Assembly: GCA_035772785.1 (NCBI GenBank)
Contig: JAOCPU010000002.1
Span: forward strand, 620,001-684,000
Source of the DNA: Phlebiopsis flavidoalba
Taxonomy: Eukaryota > Basidiomycota > Agaricomycetes > Polyporales > Phanerochaetaceae
Direction: 5' to 3'
Length of the DNA stretch: 64,000 bases
Positions 35,144 to 46,251 of this stretch are shown one piece after another; the stretch's first letter is position 1; the number at the start of each line of letters is the position of its first letter. The position numbers and the translations under genes are program-made. The notes beneath the pieces were generated by a model. The model worked only from the letters and a program-made list of their open reading frames with translations. It searched no databases and was not told where the DNA came from.

Positions 35144-36419
35144 GTTTTCGTCGTGTTCCGCTGAAGTCCGCTGGGTGAGGTCGAGAGCGGAAGCGTGAAA
35201 TACAAAAGACGCCTGCCAGGGACGCGACTCAGTATACGCGCGGCGATTGCCGCAGCACCGCTGCGCGACCAAAGAGTGCGAAGCCATCCCAACTTGTCTC
35301 CTAAATGTTCTCCCTATCACGCCACTCACCATGGCCTTACACAGTGACCACATGCTTGACGAACAAGACACGAAGTCCTCGCATACAACCCCAAGAACCC
35401 CACGCAGCACCTGCTAGCCAGAAGCAAGCACGCCGCAGTGTAGTGGCTACCACGCGACGCCCTTGCCGAAACCCGCGCAGTTGCGTCTAGCTCCAACGGG
35501 CATGTTCCCCGATTTCGGACGATGCTGTATTGCCATATCGGTACAGTAAACTAATCGAGTCGTGTGTCAATTGAGCAACACAGGATGCCCGTCTCATCTA
35601 GTACGTTCTGCTCAGCGTATAGTAGCGCATCCGTCGTAATGTTCACTCTACACTAACAGCGTACGTACGTCATCACTTCTGATCAACATAATTTTTGTTC
35701 ACCTCTCAAAAACACAGCACAAGCCTGCCTAACACACGCCGCTACAGACCCGCACATGATTCATACTGAGCCCTAGCACCTTCGCCCGCATGCCAAATCC
35801 TATCGCCCCTTGACTGCTGGAATGATGGCGTCTTAGCGCATCGTCTATATATCCTGCAGCTCTGACCGAACGAACACGCGTGTGCAGTATAACCCACGCC
35901 AAGTGAAGTTGGCAAAGCTGAGCCCACGCCCCCGCATCAAGACCCCGCGCACGATTCTGCACTCGATAATCCGTGCAAATCCTGCAGGCTGATGCGCCCT
36001 AAGGGACAAGGACACAACAGGTATTCCTGGAATGCCAGCAGCCGGCAGCAAGGGGGATCAACATGCACAAGAGAACGTCAAGAGCGAGACTCATTAACCC
36101 AGCTTGCTGAGGACGTACAGTTTAAGATTCGAGCAGCCTGAACTTCACTGCACCTTCGACAGCTCCCTACGTATATTTCAACCAGCACACACGGGCTCGG
36201 GATCATACCCGTTATCATTTTTTTTATGTATTTCGATCTTGCCTGATCACACGCGGTGGGGGGATTGTCCCCATTCACAGCAAGAGATCGAATACGATTA
36301 TACGATCCAACGAACAGGTTACAGTTTACATAATCCTCGTCTCTCCTCACTTCGTACCTTTCTCATGAGGTGTTCAGATACGCGCCTGTGGCAAATCGTC
36401 AACACAGCATCCACCTCCG
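35144..36419. other. Intergenic region downstream and upstream flanks, no gene recognised
   Basis: The first few hundred bases are the RPB7 promoter side. An open plus-strand frame at 36104-36433 (EYDYTIQRTGYSLHNPRLSS) may belong to the 5' part of the next gene. Nothing else is supported. Confidence 0.35.
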
Positions 36420-37206
36420 AACTGGGGATATAATCAAGCCCCGCAGCAGCCTCCTTCAGCTCAGGGTTCTCCACAATCCCGCAAGGCTACCCCTCGTACT
36501 ACGACAGAAGCTCCCTCGCCCGAGTCCAAACGATCGACACTCCGCAAGCCAAGCCTTATGCGCACAGTATTATAACCATGAGGCCGACAGGCCGAGGACG
36601 ACGTAAGGGTGGCAATCTGTTGTGGAAGGGGCACGCCCCTCCAGCCCAAAGCCTGTCACCGAACAACCTAAACCGATCGAGCCGTCCCGAGGATTTCGGA
36701 TCGAGTATAAGTGACGTCGGTGTGTGAGTCGTGTCTCCCGTTGTCGCGTGTCACGTACCAAGTAGAGGCTCATAAATCTCAAGACTCGCACGTCGCGCTG
36801 AACCTGCGGCGCCCCCTGCAGCTGCAGCTGCGCCGATAGCTGCGCCTGCGCCCGCGGCTGCTCCCCTCCGAGCCAACATGGAGCGTTACCCGTCGACCCC
36901 TCAAGTCCGGGTATGCGACCGATCCCCGCGTCCTCCCGCACACAGTTGTAGGTTGGCACAGCGGAGTCGGCTTAGCCCGTTCTGAACGCCGGCTGCGGTT
37001 GTAGATCCCCTTGTACGATGGTTCTTTTCGGGGTTGCCTTAGGCATACTAACGAAGCCTGAGCAGCTAAATTTGCGCCTGCCCTGCTTCCCAAACGCCCC
37101 GTATCCCCCTTCTTACTCCACAGACGTCGGCGGCTAGACATCCCGATGACGATGACGAAGATGACCTGGAATACGCTGAGAATCCGTTTGAGGATTCCAG
37201 GCATTA
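36420..37206 (+). CDS. Hypothetical Pro/Ala-rich protein with acidic C-terminus
   Basis: A set of plus-strand segments reads like one low-complexity protein. They are NQAPQQPPSAQGSPQSRKAT and SPESKRSTLRKPSLMR (36430-36560), PKPIEPSRGFRIEYK (36630-36710), EPAAPPAAAAAPIAAPAPAA with NMERYPSTPQVR (36800-36910), and finally TSAARHPDDDDEDDLEYAEN with PFEDSRH and a TAA at 37204-37206. Introns and at least one frame slip separate them, and the N-terminus is not defined. The composition suggests a disordered linker followed by a short acidic peptide. I do not recognise the family, although the end is convincing as a real C-terminus. Confidence 0.4.
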
Positions 37207-37727
37207 AAGGACGTTGAAACGTCCCCGGGGCATGGACTCAGCTGATTTTTTATTGCTACGATTAACGACTCAGATAAAAAAGGAATGTATTTGTGCGATG
37301 CTTGTACTACTTTGATTGTGCTGTAACACTTAATGTTCTACACTGATTACATACCGCCCTTGAGAACCACTTAAGTGGTACATTTCCCAATCCAGTAAGC
37401 GAAGGCTTGGTGGCGTCTTTTCCACCGTCTGGTCGACGAATGTCGTTCAATCAGCTCATTCGCCTCTTTTCACTCGTATGATGCGTTTACAGCCACGCTC
37501 GTATAGATATTTGGGCGTGTTTCGTAATAATTCAACGAGGTCTGCTGCTATAGAGGTCAGCTTGGTTTTCAGTCACATAGATCACTTCGTGACGCGTTAC
37601 CGGCTTATGCCGGTCACACTCGCGACGTCAACTCGGCCAGTCGCGCACCTGTCTGCGCCTTCTCTGCAGCCACGAATACTGAAACCTCCGGGATATTCTT
37701 CGTGAGGTTTGACTCACATCAAGAAAT

Positions 37728-38983
37728 ATGAGGACGTTTAACCTTGTCCTTCTGGCTGTCAGTCTCGTCAGCCCAGCATGCGCAGTCACGGTCTACTTGT
37801 ATCCACCACCTTCTACATCTGTGCCGTCGCAGCTTGACACAAGACACGCGAGCCTCGCGCTGGCACATCACCTCGGACTAGAGAGAAGTTTGAGGCAATT
37901 GGAAACGGAGATGGTGTGTGGGAGGGTGGCGTGTTGAATGCGTGGCAAGAGGGCGTCGTTGGGAGCGCACCGAGGGATATGGGTTTATTGGTCACTTTGA
38001 GTGAGGAGGATGCCAAAGGTCAGTGCGCTTTCAAGCCTTTTGTAAAAGTGTGTCTAACTCTTTGAGATATAGTGATACTGCCAAGAGGGCTGTCATCGAC
38101 GTTCACTCTCCCGAGTCCACCAATGGACTCGCTTTACCCTTTGATTCAGACATACATTCGCCGCGCAGCGGAGCTTTACAGCAATGTCTACACCGAATAC
38201 TCGCCTATCTCCTCCCCATCACGGTCTCGCCTCCTGGACGTCTTCTCTGCGCCGACAGAAGCAAACCGCAAGTTCATCAGCCTTCTCTCTCGTCTCTAGT
38301 CGACTACCTCGACGCCAAGTCCGCCGACGCTTCCGGCTACGAGAACTTTGCCGCTTTCGAGCTCAATGGTCTCACCGAACTTGCAGAGCAGTACGGCAAA
38401 TACTCAGATGCCTACCAGACGGCCGTCAAGACCCTCCAGGCGGTCTTCACGAGCGCAATAGCGCACCATGACCTCAAGTTTGCGGTGCTGACCTTCGTCC
38501 CCGCCTCCGCAGCATGGAGGCGCGCAGATGACGACGACCCGCAGACACCCATGAACCCGCCAGCCGCACCTCCGGCTGCGCCCATCAGCGCGATTTCGGG
38601 ATGCTTCACCTCGGCGGATACGTGCTCTAACGCGACGGACAGCTGCAGCGGTCATGGCGAGTGTGTTGCGGCCACGAAGATGGGCAGGACGTGCTATGTG
38701 TGCGCGTGCGGAGTTACAGTCGACGAAAAGGGGCGCAAGGACGAGTGGGCGGGTCAGGCTGTGAGAGGAAGGACGTTAGCGGGTGAGTGGCCCACCGCCT
38801 TCGTATACCAAAACCGTGTTAATTGTGATCTCTCAGACCATTTGTGCTTCTGGGAGGAACTGTGATTGCCCTCATTTTGCTTGTCGCAGGATCCATCGGG
38901 CTTCTCACCGCTGTCGGAAACCCAAGAGCTTCCCAGCACGCTCACCGGGGGTGTGGCCGGCGGCTCGAAAGAGAGGACTAAGC
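37728..38983 (+). CDS. DUF3844 / Vps3844-type membrane protein
   Basis: A fungal secretory-pathway membrane protein of the DUF3844 family. The start at 37728 encodes a clear signal peptide, MRTFNLVLLAVSLVSPACA, then VTVYLYPPPSTSVPSQLDTR. The lumenal part includes MDSLYPLIQTYIRRAAELYS (after an intron at about 38018-38068), YENFAAFELNGLTELAEQYG and KTLQAVFTSAIAHHDLKFAV. The diagnostic Cys-rich module follows: GCFTSADTCSNATDSCSGHG, ECV, then GRTCYVCACGVT. After an intron near 38782 a single transmembrane helix, VIALILLVAGSIGLLTAVG, and a short tail ending LPSTLTGGVAGGSK are read, with the stop near 38983. Frame slips occur near 37890, 38300 and 38870. Single-pass topology with the Cys-rich domain in the lumen is inferred from this layout. 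Confidence 0.8.
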
Positions 38984-39579
38984 CTCATACCCATTTTTTG
39001 TTGTAGTATCCTTGCAGCGGCAGCTTAATCGAAATAGCCATTCAATTGCCAAACCTTTTGCACGACATCGATTCCCGGGTACTTTATTGTCCAGGGACGA
39101 ATCATACTCACCAGCGATCCAGCGGGACGTGTGGGGTTAGGTCTATCTATCCAAGGGCACTGTACGTCGCTTGTGCATCCAAGGTTTAGTTTGCGGGTCT
39201 TGTGTGCGGGTGACAGTGGACCTAAAAGGGGGTACATAGATTACCTGGCAGGGCAAGGGCGTATTAGGAGGAAGACGTTAGCTGGGACGGAGTTACGAAA
39301 TCATTCGACTTGCTAGAATGGGGCTAATTGTCGTCGCATAGACTTGTTGTAATCTTGGGAAGACTGTCACTGCCTCAGGAATGCTGTTACGTGCTCGGGT
39401 AGACCTCTCGCCGCCGTTGACAGTGGACACCCAGAAGCTTCTCGGCATGGTCACCGGCAGTATTGTTGACGACATTAGTAGGGAATGAAGCTCACACCCC
39501 TCTGCTGCCATTCCTTGCGTTGATAAAAACGACTCTCATTGGAACTTAACGACCTTCTCGCATGACATTCATTCATCAG
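38984..39579. other. Intergenic region, no gene recognised
   Basis: Only short motif-free open frames occur here. Nothing is supported. Confidence 0.35.
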
Positions 39580-39870
39580 CACCCTTCTTTCTAAGGAACC
39601 GATTCCGTGCGGGAACCATTTCTCAAACAACACGACATAGATATCGTGGTAAGTTTTTATTGCATTCCTCATTAGAATCTTAAACCTCATGTTTAATTTT
39701 ATACATTGACAGATTGCGATTATGAGCTCGGGTCTCATCTCACGCAGCCTGGTACATCGTCCGTGCAATCCTTTCTTTGGCAAAGACTCCATTGTTCCAA
39801 GCTGTCAACGAAGCTTCGGACCAGGCCGCCGGATTCTACTCTCGGAAATGGGGCTCCAAGGTAAATTTCT
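39580..39870 (+). CDS. Hypothetical gene fragment (two exons)
   Basis: A plus-strand segment GTDSVREPFLKQHDIDIV (39597-39651) ends at a good donor (GTAAGT). After a 64-bp intron ending TTGACAG it continues with IAIMSSGL. One base out of frame, AAWYIVRAILSLAKTPLFQA, VNEASDQAAGFYSRKWGSK and a donor GTAAAT at about 39860 follow. The reading is protein-like and spliced, but no family is recognised. The downstream exons were not found. Confidence 0.3.
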
Positions 39871-40599
39871 CCTTATCGACGGTAGACGTCTTCACTGGTA
39901 CAGTTGAGCTTCTCCCGCTCTCCCTAAACTTGGTGCATAGATGCTCGTAATCGTCCCCTTGACACTGTAGGCAAACCATCGCGCCCGTGGTCGCTTGCAA
40001 GGCGCGAAATCAAAAGAGGCAAGACTTGTGCGAATGTACGTCAATGTGCCTGTCCCGCCATGCGTGACTGATCGCCCCTCTACGTGCTTCAGAAACTCGT
40101 GCTTGCTATACAACAGCCTCGCGGCCTGCAAAACGACCCGCGGAGTTACCACTCGTTGATGCTCCGCTTCGTCTCCAGGCACGACGCGGGGCCCATCGCC
40201 GGGCTATACCCTTAAGCGGCGAATGTTGAATGACTGACGCGGACTTTCGAGGCAGGTTTTGTTCGCCGATAGGCAGTGCGGGGGCTTGCGACTCCCCGCC
40301 CACTTGAGAACAAAGCAGAGACAATGTCGTCGGACTCCAATCGTTTGTTCTGTGCGTCGGCCTCCACGTTACGCTGCGACGGGGCAGCTTCGGACTTCTG
40401 TGGCGTGTCAGTGGATCGCATATGGTTCGAGGCTCCCTTGTGTTGTAGGCATGCTCTAGCTTCGTGGCAAGCACGCGCCCAGCATCGTTAAAAACACACA
40501 CGCCGTGTGCAATGCTCTAACCGCACCATCGCATAGTCTGTGACTACTCCAACTCTCACCTTCTTTATCATCATCACTCACCGACCGGCCACTGTCAAG

Positions 40600-42338
40600 A
40601 TGCGCTCCGTAGGCTCGTATTTCCACCCACCACCTTCCGACGAGTTTACCACCGTGCCGCTGAGCGGACTGCAACACATATGGAAGCGGGTCTTCGAACA
40701 TGTGGTCGACCGTGGTGACTCTTACAAACGCGCAGCATTCAACAACTTGCACGACAAGAGCAGAGCTCTTGACGAGAATTCCTACGCGGACCTCCGTGTC
40801 TCGCATGATGCGTACGCCGTTCTTCAAACTATATTGGTACTTTCTAATAACCGAATTCTGCACGATAGCTTGAGCATCGAAACGGGATGTTCTTATAGAT
40901 GCCTACCATACACCCTCGACTTTATCTCGGACCTAGTCGCGAAGGCCCACGCATACAAGAACAGAGCGAAGGTGCTTTACAAAGACGTGCTTGTAAGTGA
41001 CGAGCCCGGTGTCAAAATTACCCATGACACTCATCTTCCGGACAGAAGACCCTAGAGTCAGCAAAGTCAATCTCACCGTCCTCCAAGCAGAATCCTCTAG
41101 CGTCGTTCCGATTCCCCCCAGTTCCGATTCAATAATCACAGACAGCAAGCACGCTCAAGAGCCTCTCATACCCGCTCAGAAGGTCATAGAAGCTTTACTG
41201 CCTATTGAGGTTCATGTCGTCGACGTGACCGACCAGCCCCCAAGTCAGCTGCTCGAAAGGTCTAACGCAATTCAACTTCACCGGTCTCGATGTGGCCAAT
41301 GCCTTTCAACCAAGTACGGTTTCCATATTCGCTGAGATGCGTGAATGTTGACAATTTTCATTACAGATGGACGGTCACCAGCAATGGATGATCGTGGCAT
41401 GTACAAATATCACGCGCACACGCACGATGAATACCGCCCAGGTTAACCCATTAATTGTCTTTTGCGTCTTAGTTTTGCTGATCGCGCGGTTCGCAGACAT
41501 TGACCCTTTCCAAAGCACCAAACGTGCCATGGAGTTGTCTGATGCAACATCGGGAAAGCTACGCCCCCTAGATGTCATAGCTGCCTTGAATGGCCTAAAT
41601 GGCGACGCCATGCCGATGGTGAGCTTCTTTCTCTGTATACGCTCACATATCCCTCAACGAGCCTTCCGCGAAGCAGTCGATGCAGTGGTGGACTTAGTAC
41701 AGTCTGTGGAAGGATCTAAGGATGACGCTTTCATCACGCGTACGGTGGAAACTGTCAGAAGAGTATCCGGCCAGGAAATAGCAGACAGACTCCAGTACGA
41801 GTTGGACGACACAAGTCCGGGCTTCGTCGTCGTCTGCCTGTTAAACGCTATTCTGAGATTTCATGATAAACTGCGGACACTGCTGAGTAAATACCAGAGA
41901 AAGAGGTCGACTGGACGAGCCGGTAGATCTTGGTCAGCTGTACATTATTATTGCTTTGATATAATACGTCGGAAAATCATTTGCCTACATGCTTCCACTC
42001 CCTCCAGGGCCCTATGCGTCCAAACAGCACCAGCCAGCACCAGCCATGTGTTTAATTTTGACTCTTCACCTTCCCATCAAAAATAGTTGATCGCGGCGGC
42101 CCCCCGTGGGAGTCGGGCGCTTAGGCCGCCGACAGAGCAAGACCGGGACGACCTGGCCAACCTTACGCCTGTCCTCCCCTTCTTTCCGCGAGTTCTACTG
42201 TCAACGAGACGGACTACCAGGCGAAACATCGAGCGGCGGAGCGTTACAAGGATGAGGTGATGCGTCGACACACTACCTTCAACGCTATAGGGCAACCTTC
42301 TACGTCCGTCGCCCATACTCTCCATCGGCCACACTCTG
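40600..42338 (+). CDS. Hypothetical spliced protein (family member A)
   Basis: The reading starts at MRSVGSYFHPPPSDEFTTVP (40600). It then gives WKRVFEHVVDRGDSYKRAAF and NNLHDKSRALDENSYADL. After an intron come DSLSIETGCSYRCLPYTLDF and LVAKAHAYKNRAKVLYKDVL. Further exons give KVNLTVLQAESSSVVPIPPS, EALLPIEVHVVDVTDQPPSQ, DPFQSTKRAMELSDATSGKL, RPLDVIAALNGLNGDAMPM, and EAVDAVVDLVQSVEGSKDDA followed by FITRTVETVRRVSGQEIADR. The last stretch, NETDYQAKHRAAERYKDEVM (near 42200-42260), runs up to the transposon at 42345, so the 3' end may be disturbed by that insertion. No family is recognised. The helical, charged character suggests a soluble protein. It resembles the gene at 46252. Confidence 0.45.
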
Positions 42339-42344
42339 CATTGG
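42339..42344 (+). repeat. Target-site duplication, left copy
   Basis: CATTGG stands directly outside the left inverted-repeat end, and the same six bases flank the right end at 43681-43686. Confidence 0.6.
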
Positions 42345-42356
42345 CTAGTGTTGCCG
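42345..42356 (+). repeat. Terminal inverted repeat, left
   Basis: CTAGTGTTGCCG, the exact reverse complement of the right end at 43669-43680. Confidence 0.7.
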
Positions 42357-43617
42357 GGAGCTGAAGGCAGCTTGAAGCCGAGGTCACCTTCAGCCGATTG
42401 GAGGTCAGGCGCTTATCACCTCCATGTCACCTCCATGCGACTGAAGGTTGCCTCCAGCAGGACCCCGGCTGCTCCCCCAAATGGATGTCCGGAAATTTTG
42501 GGATTTTGGCCTCTGGGGCGCACGAATTTCGGCCCCGCAGGGGCGCTATACGGACATGCGTTATAAATAAAATAATATATATATTAATTTCCCGGCGATT
42601 TTCGTACCTCATTCTTCAAGTTCTGAAACCTTTCGGAAGGTGTATTTTCCATCAATAATACTGCAATTGTGCCCTTGCATTGCCTGCAAATTGATATGAC
42701 ACCCTCTGGCATATATCAGGAATATAATACTATTTTTAGGTGGATGATACCCCACCCTTTAATGGCCAAAAGGTCCTAATAATGGTATCATTGATCGAAT
42801 TAATACGCGTGGTAAACCACGCGTAACTAACGGTGTATGGCGTGCTTTCTGACCTACTAGCAATGTTACAAACTCGGTACAATGTCCTACTAAGCCGATA
42901 AGTCACAACAAAACCTTGTAAAATCGCATTTTTAGGTACCTGAAAACACGTCTCTGACTTGATTTCACATATCGATAGCTAAATGTTACCTTTATACTAC
43001 AGCCAATCGTGGTTCTTGAGGACCATATCCGCCTTCAAAGGTGTCGGGGCGGCGGCGCCTTCGGCGCCGAAAAAGGCTCGTCGGGGCGCTATCTCGGACA
43101 TGGGTCGCTCAGATTTGGCCTCGGGGCGCTGTTCTCGGGGACATAACTGGGCTTATTTTTGGCCCCTGCGGGGCGCTATGGGCGGACATCCATTTGGGAG
43201 CAGCCGGGGTCCTCCTCCAGCTGCCTTCACTACCTCCCACTGCTGCGCTCCCACGCTCTCTGTCCTTGCATTTCTCTGTCCTCGCCTATGCCCATATCTC
43301 CTCTGTATTGCGATTCTCTACCTTAGGACTGTGCAATGTCATCACAAAAACTCTTCGGTACAATATATAGTTGTGATTAAATATGAAAAATTGTGGAAGA
43401 AGACTATTTAATAGGTGCAGCAGGCTCGTAGAAGATTGAATTCGACCACTGGCGCTACCGGCTAGGGAGTGACCAAGTATCTGATGGCGCGATTTCGGTG
43501 GAGCACTCACAAGAGTCACACACCAATCGCAGCCCTCTGCGCAAGATAGCGCCTTGATAGCGCCCAAAGTGAAGGCATTGAAGGTCGCCTTCAGACGAGC
43601 TTCACAGCACCTCCACA

Positions 43618-43659
43618 GGTGAAGGTGACAGGCGCTACTGCCTGCATGTCACCTTCACC
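43618..43659. repeat. Subterminal palindrome in the transposon
   Basis: GGTGAAGGTGACA and TGTCACCTTCACC form perfect 13-bp arms around a 16-base centre near the right end. A weaker counterpart lies near the left end at about 42400-42435. Such palindromes are candidate transposase-binding sites. Confidence 0.6.
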
Positions 43660-43668
43660 TTCACCCTT

Positions 43669-43680
43669 CGGCAACACTAG
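43669..43680 (-). repeat. Terminal inverted repeat, right
   Basis: CGGCAACACTAG on the plus strand, the reverse complement of the left end. Confidence 0.7.
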
Positions 43681-43686
43681 CATTGG
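43681..43686 (+). repeat. Target-site duplication, right copy
   Basis: CATTGG immediately follows the right inverted-repeat end and matches 42339-42344. Confidence 0.6.
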
Positions 43687-43849
43687 CCACCTCTCGGTGC
43701 TTTGGCCCTGTGATGGGTTGTTTTGATGTGAGCTCAGAGTTACAAATAACGCGCTCTTTGGCCACGACAAGCTACGACAGTGGTCACAGCACCTCCCTCC
43801 CCCCTCGAACTCGACCTCCTGCCCCAACCTCCTAAACCTTACGTAGTGA

Positions 43850-45289
43850 TGACAGGTCCCTTCGCGTCCCCCAGGAAATTCAGGACATCATTATCGTGCT
43901 ATCTACCGACGGGCGACCTTCGCTCTGGATGTCTTGTCTCTTCGCTCTTGGTGCCGAGAGAGTCGCAAGATTCTGTTCCAATCGGTTCGGGTGCCTGCAC
44001 CCTTCACGGGTAGTATGTTCGAGGCATTCCATTAATACAACGCAATCTACGGCCATTTCACCAGAGAACTCATTCTGTACGGCGTGCGGGACAGAACGAC
44101 TGGGGATTGTGACGGAGATGACCGTCGGCACACAACTATCACAGCAGTCAGCATCAGTCCACAAGATGTCCGTCCAAATCCTGCACTACATTCTTTTGCA
44201 AATTGACAGAAACCCTTGTGGTTCAAGACGTGTATCGGTAGTCCCCTCACCACGTTCGCTGACATGCAACGGGTTCCGGGTTCCAACTGAAGAGCGTGGT
44301 TCTTGATCACATAGTCACCGCGGGCACTAGTGAAGCTGAAGCGCTCTCTTGGAAATACTCAGCCTCTTTACTTCGGTCAGAACCTTACACAACTTGCGGA
44401 TTTCCCGAATCGTCTTGTCACCTTGGACGGCGGCCATAGGCGATCTGAACGACGAGTGTCCACATTCGGGCAGGTCAATGCAGACTCCTGAATATGAAGA
44501 GCTTGTGATGTTTTCTTGTGAAATTGCTTCGTCCGCGGATGTTTTCTGCCTCTCGCCACACTTCCGTCGCCTAGAGGTTGAAACTGAGGCCACTTTCAGT
44601 ACATCTACAGCCTTGGGGTTTTACTGCAATCGGTCGGCCATCGACTCAAACACCTCTGCCCGATGTTAACCAATTCTCTCTGCAACACCGACCCTGACAC
44701 CTCGGAGGCGTATATTAAGTGTGTCTCCGGTCTGTTGACCCTGTGACTTGCGCTCATGACACTTGCGGCCCGCAGATTCTAGGGGGTTTGGCCCACGCTC
44801 TCACCAGGGGACTAGCCGCTTTGCTCCAACCTATACATCTTGTACCTTCGTAATCTGGCTGCCTTGCCGCATTAGAGCGAACACTCGATCAGCAATTCCT
44901 GGGGAGTGCTTGGACAAGCTCATTTCTCAACTTTCCGGCTGTCTGTCGGGCGAGAGCTTACCATCGAGATCCATGGCTATGACCACCGAATCTTCACGCT
45001 GCCTCTGGAAATATGGCGAAATGTACCGCATAGGGAACCCACTGAAGGACTTATGGATGTCTACCTCAAGACCCCTGAAGAAATTCAAATTGCACTTCCC
45101 TCCCTCGATAGCACTAAGGAGCGCGAAGAGGCGGGTATACATGACGGCGTTGCACAAATATTTGACACACAAAGATGTTCCGTACTCTCGAGTGGTCGGC
45201 GAAGCTTGACGTTGATGATTACCGCAAGAACATGGGGTTGGCGGTACGAAGAGGACGGGACTGGTGAGTGCCATGCGAATGCCCATTGA
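43850..45289 (+). CDS. Probable F-box-like protein
   Basis: The region around 43870-43960 reads VPQEIQDIIIVLSTDGRPSL with WMSCLFAL. With one slip it becomes CRESRKILFQSVRVPAPFTG. This matches the start of basidiomycete F-box proteins (LP-EI-D-II-hydrophobic, then a short repeat-like body), which recruit substrates to SCF ubiquitin ligases. Later segments such as EILSLFTSVRTLHNLRISRI (44350-44410) and EYEELVMFSCEIASSADVFC resemble the degenerate leucine-rich body common in these proteins. HGYDHRIFTLPLEIWRNVPH and TPEEIQIALPSLDSTKERE follow near 44975-45130. The end is uncertain, with possible further exons to about 45500. The assignment rests on pattern only. Confidence 0.35.
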
Positions 45290-46251
45290 GCTTTGAAATA
45301 ACTTTCATCGCAGCTCAAGTTGTGGGAATACCCTTCGACAACCGGTGTAAGTAGTCCCTCCTCAAGAGACTACAATACCTCACCACCGAACTAGATGCCC
45401 AGGCTTCGACGGTGAAGAAATATGGCGCAGACCATATTTGAGCGAAGACATCGACTGCCGTTATGGAGACCTGGTGCCTTTTGCTTATGCACCAGTATGT
45501 GAACGTCTCTGACTATCTTTGCGCGTACTGACGTATATAGTAGGCATAAACGCACGGGAGCGTCCCCCTATGACCACGATCTGAGACCCCATGTACTTTA
45601 TTCACTTCCAACGTGGGATAGTATTCGCCAAGTTTGTATTCTGACCGATGGCAAATGTTAACCGCGTGCTGATTCACACTCCTCGCCCTCACCCAGTAAG
45701 CTCGCAGTCATGTTTCTGGCCCAGTCCTTCTCTATTATACTATTCCCCATTGCTCTCAGAGAAGCCAGCTTGTGTGCACATCGCGGAGTGAGTTGGAAAC
45801 ATGCCCGCCCGAGTCGAGTCCGGACGCACATGGGCGGGCGCTTCGTCGTATGCGGAAGGGCTTGTCCCGGTCCCGGGTCGTCAAATGGCGGCGCCCGCCT
45901 GCTTGTTTTGTTGTGCACCTGGTCTGGTCGCCTGGCCTTAGTTGCTGGTTGATACTTTGCCCATCCTTGGTGGCGATGCTAGAAATCAGGTCGCCCGACG
46001 ACCGTGCTGGCAGGATAAAGAGCGAGTAAGCGAGAGGTGACAGCGTCGCCAGGGCTCGCCGCGCCCGGTGTGTCCAAGGTTGCGTGTCTTCCCTTTTGCT
46101 ATATCCAGCTCTTTCACAGGCTTATTCTGGTACGCCACAGATGGGCTATTGCTATTGTTCTTTCATTGGCTACCGTAGCTATGCCGCTGCATAACGGGCT
46201 CTCCTCGCGGCCAAAGCGTGCATACTTTATACGACCCGCTGGGCATGGGCT
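45290..46251. other. Region without a recognised gene
   Basis: The left part may hold the last exons of the F-box-like gene (for example the reading CPGFDGEEIWRRPYLSEDID near 45395-45455). The remainder has only motif-free frames such as 45710-45952. Confidence 0.35.

Larger units (their letters stand above)
42345..43680. mobile_element. Non-autonomous DNA transposon with inverted-repeat ends
   Basis: The 1336-bp unit begins CTAGTGTTGCCG and ends CGGCAACACTAG, a perfect 12-bp terminal inverted repeat. It is flanked on both sides by CATTGG. A second inverted pair lies further in: GGACCCCGGCTGCTCCC with AAATGGATGTCCG on the left (about 42460-42491) and its reverse complement on the right (about 43183-43213). 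The outer parts carry repeated GAAGGTGACAGGCGC-type words, and the centre (about 42560-43040) is AT-rich and noncoding. No transposase is encoded, so it would need one in trans. The superfamily is uncertain. A 6-bp duplication is unusual, and a TA duplication read within CTAG is an alternative. Confidence 0.72.

Noticed and set aside
40427..40440. GGTTCGAGGCTCCC as a tRNA T-arm
   Set aside because: No matching acceptor stem or anticodon arm exists upstream.
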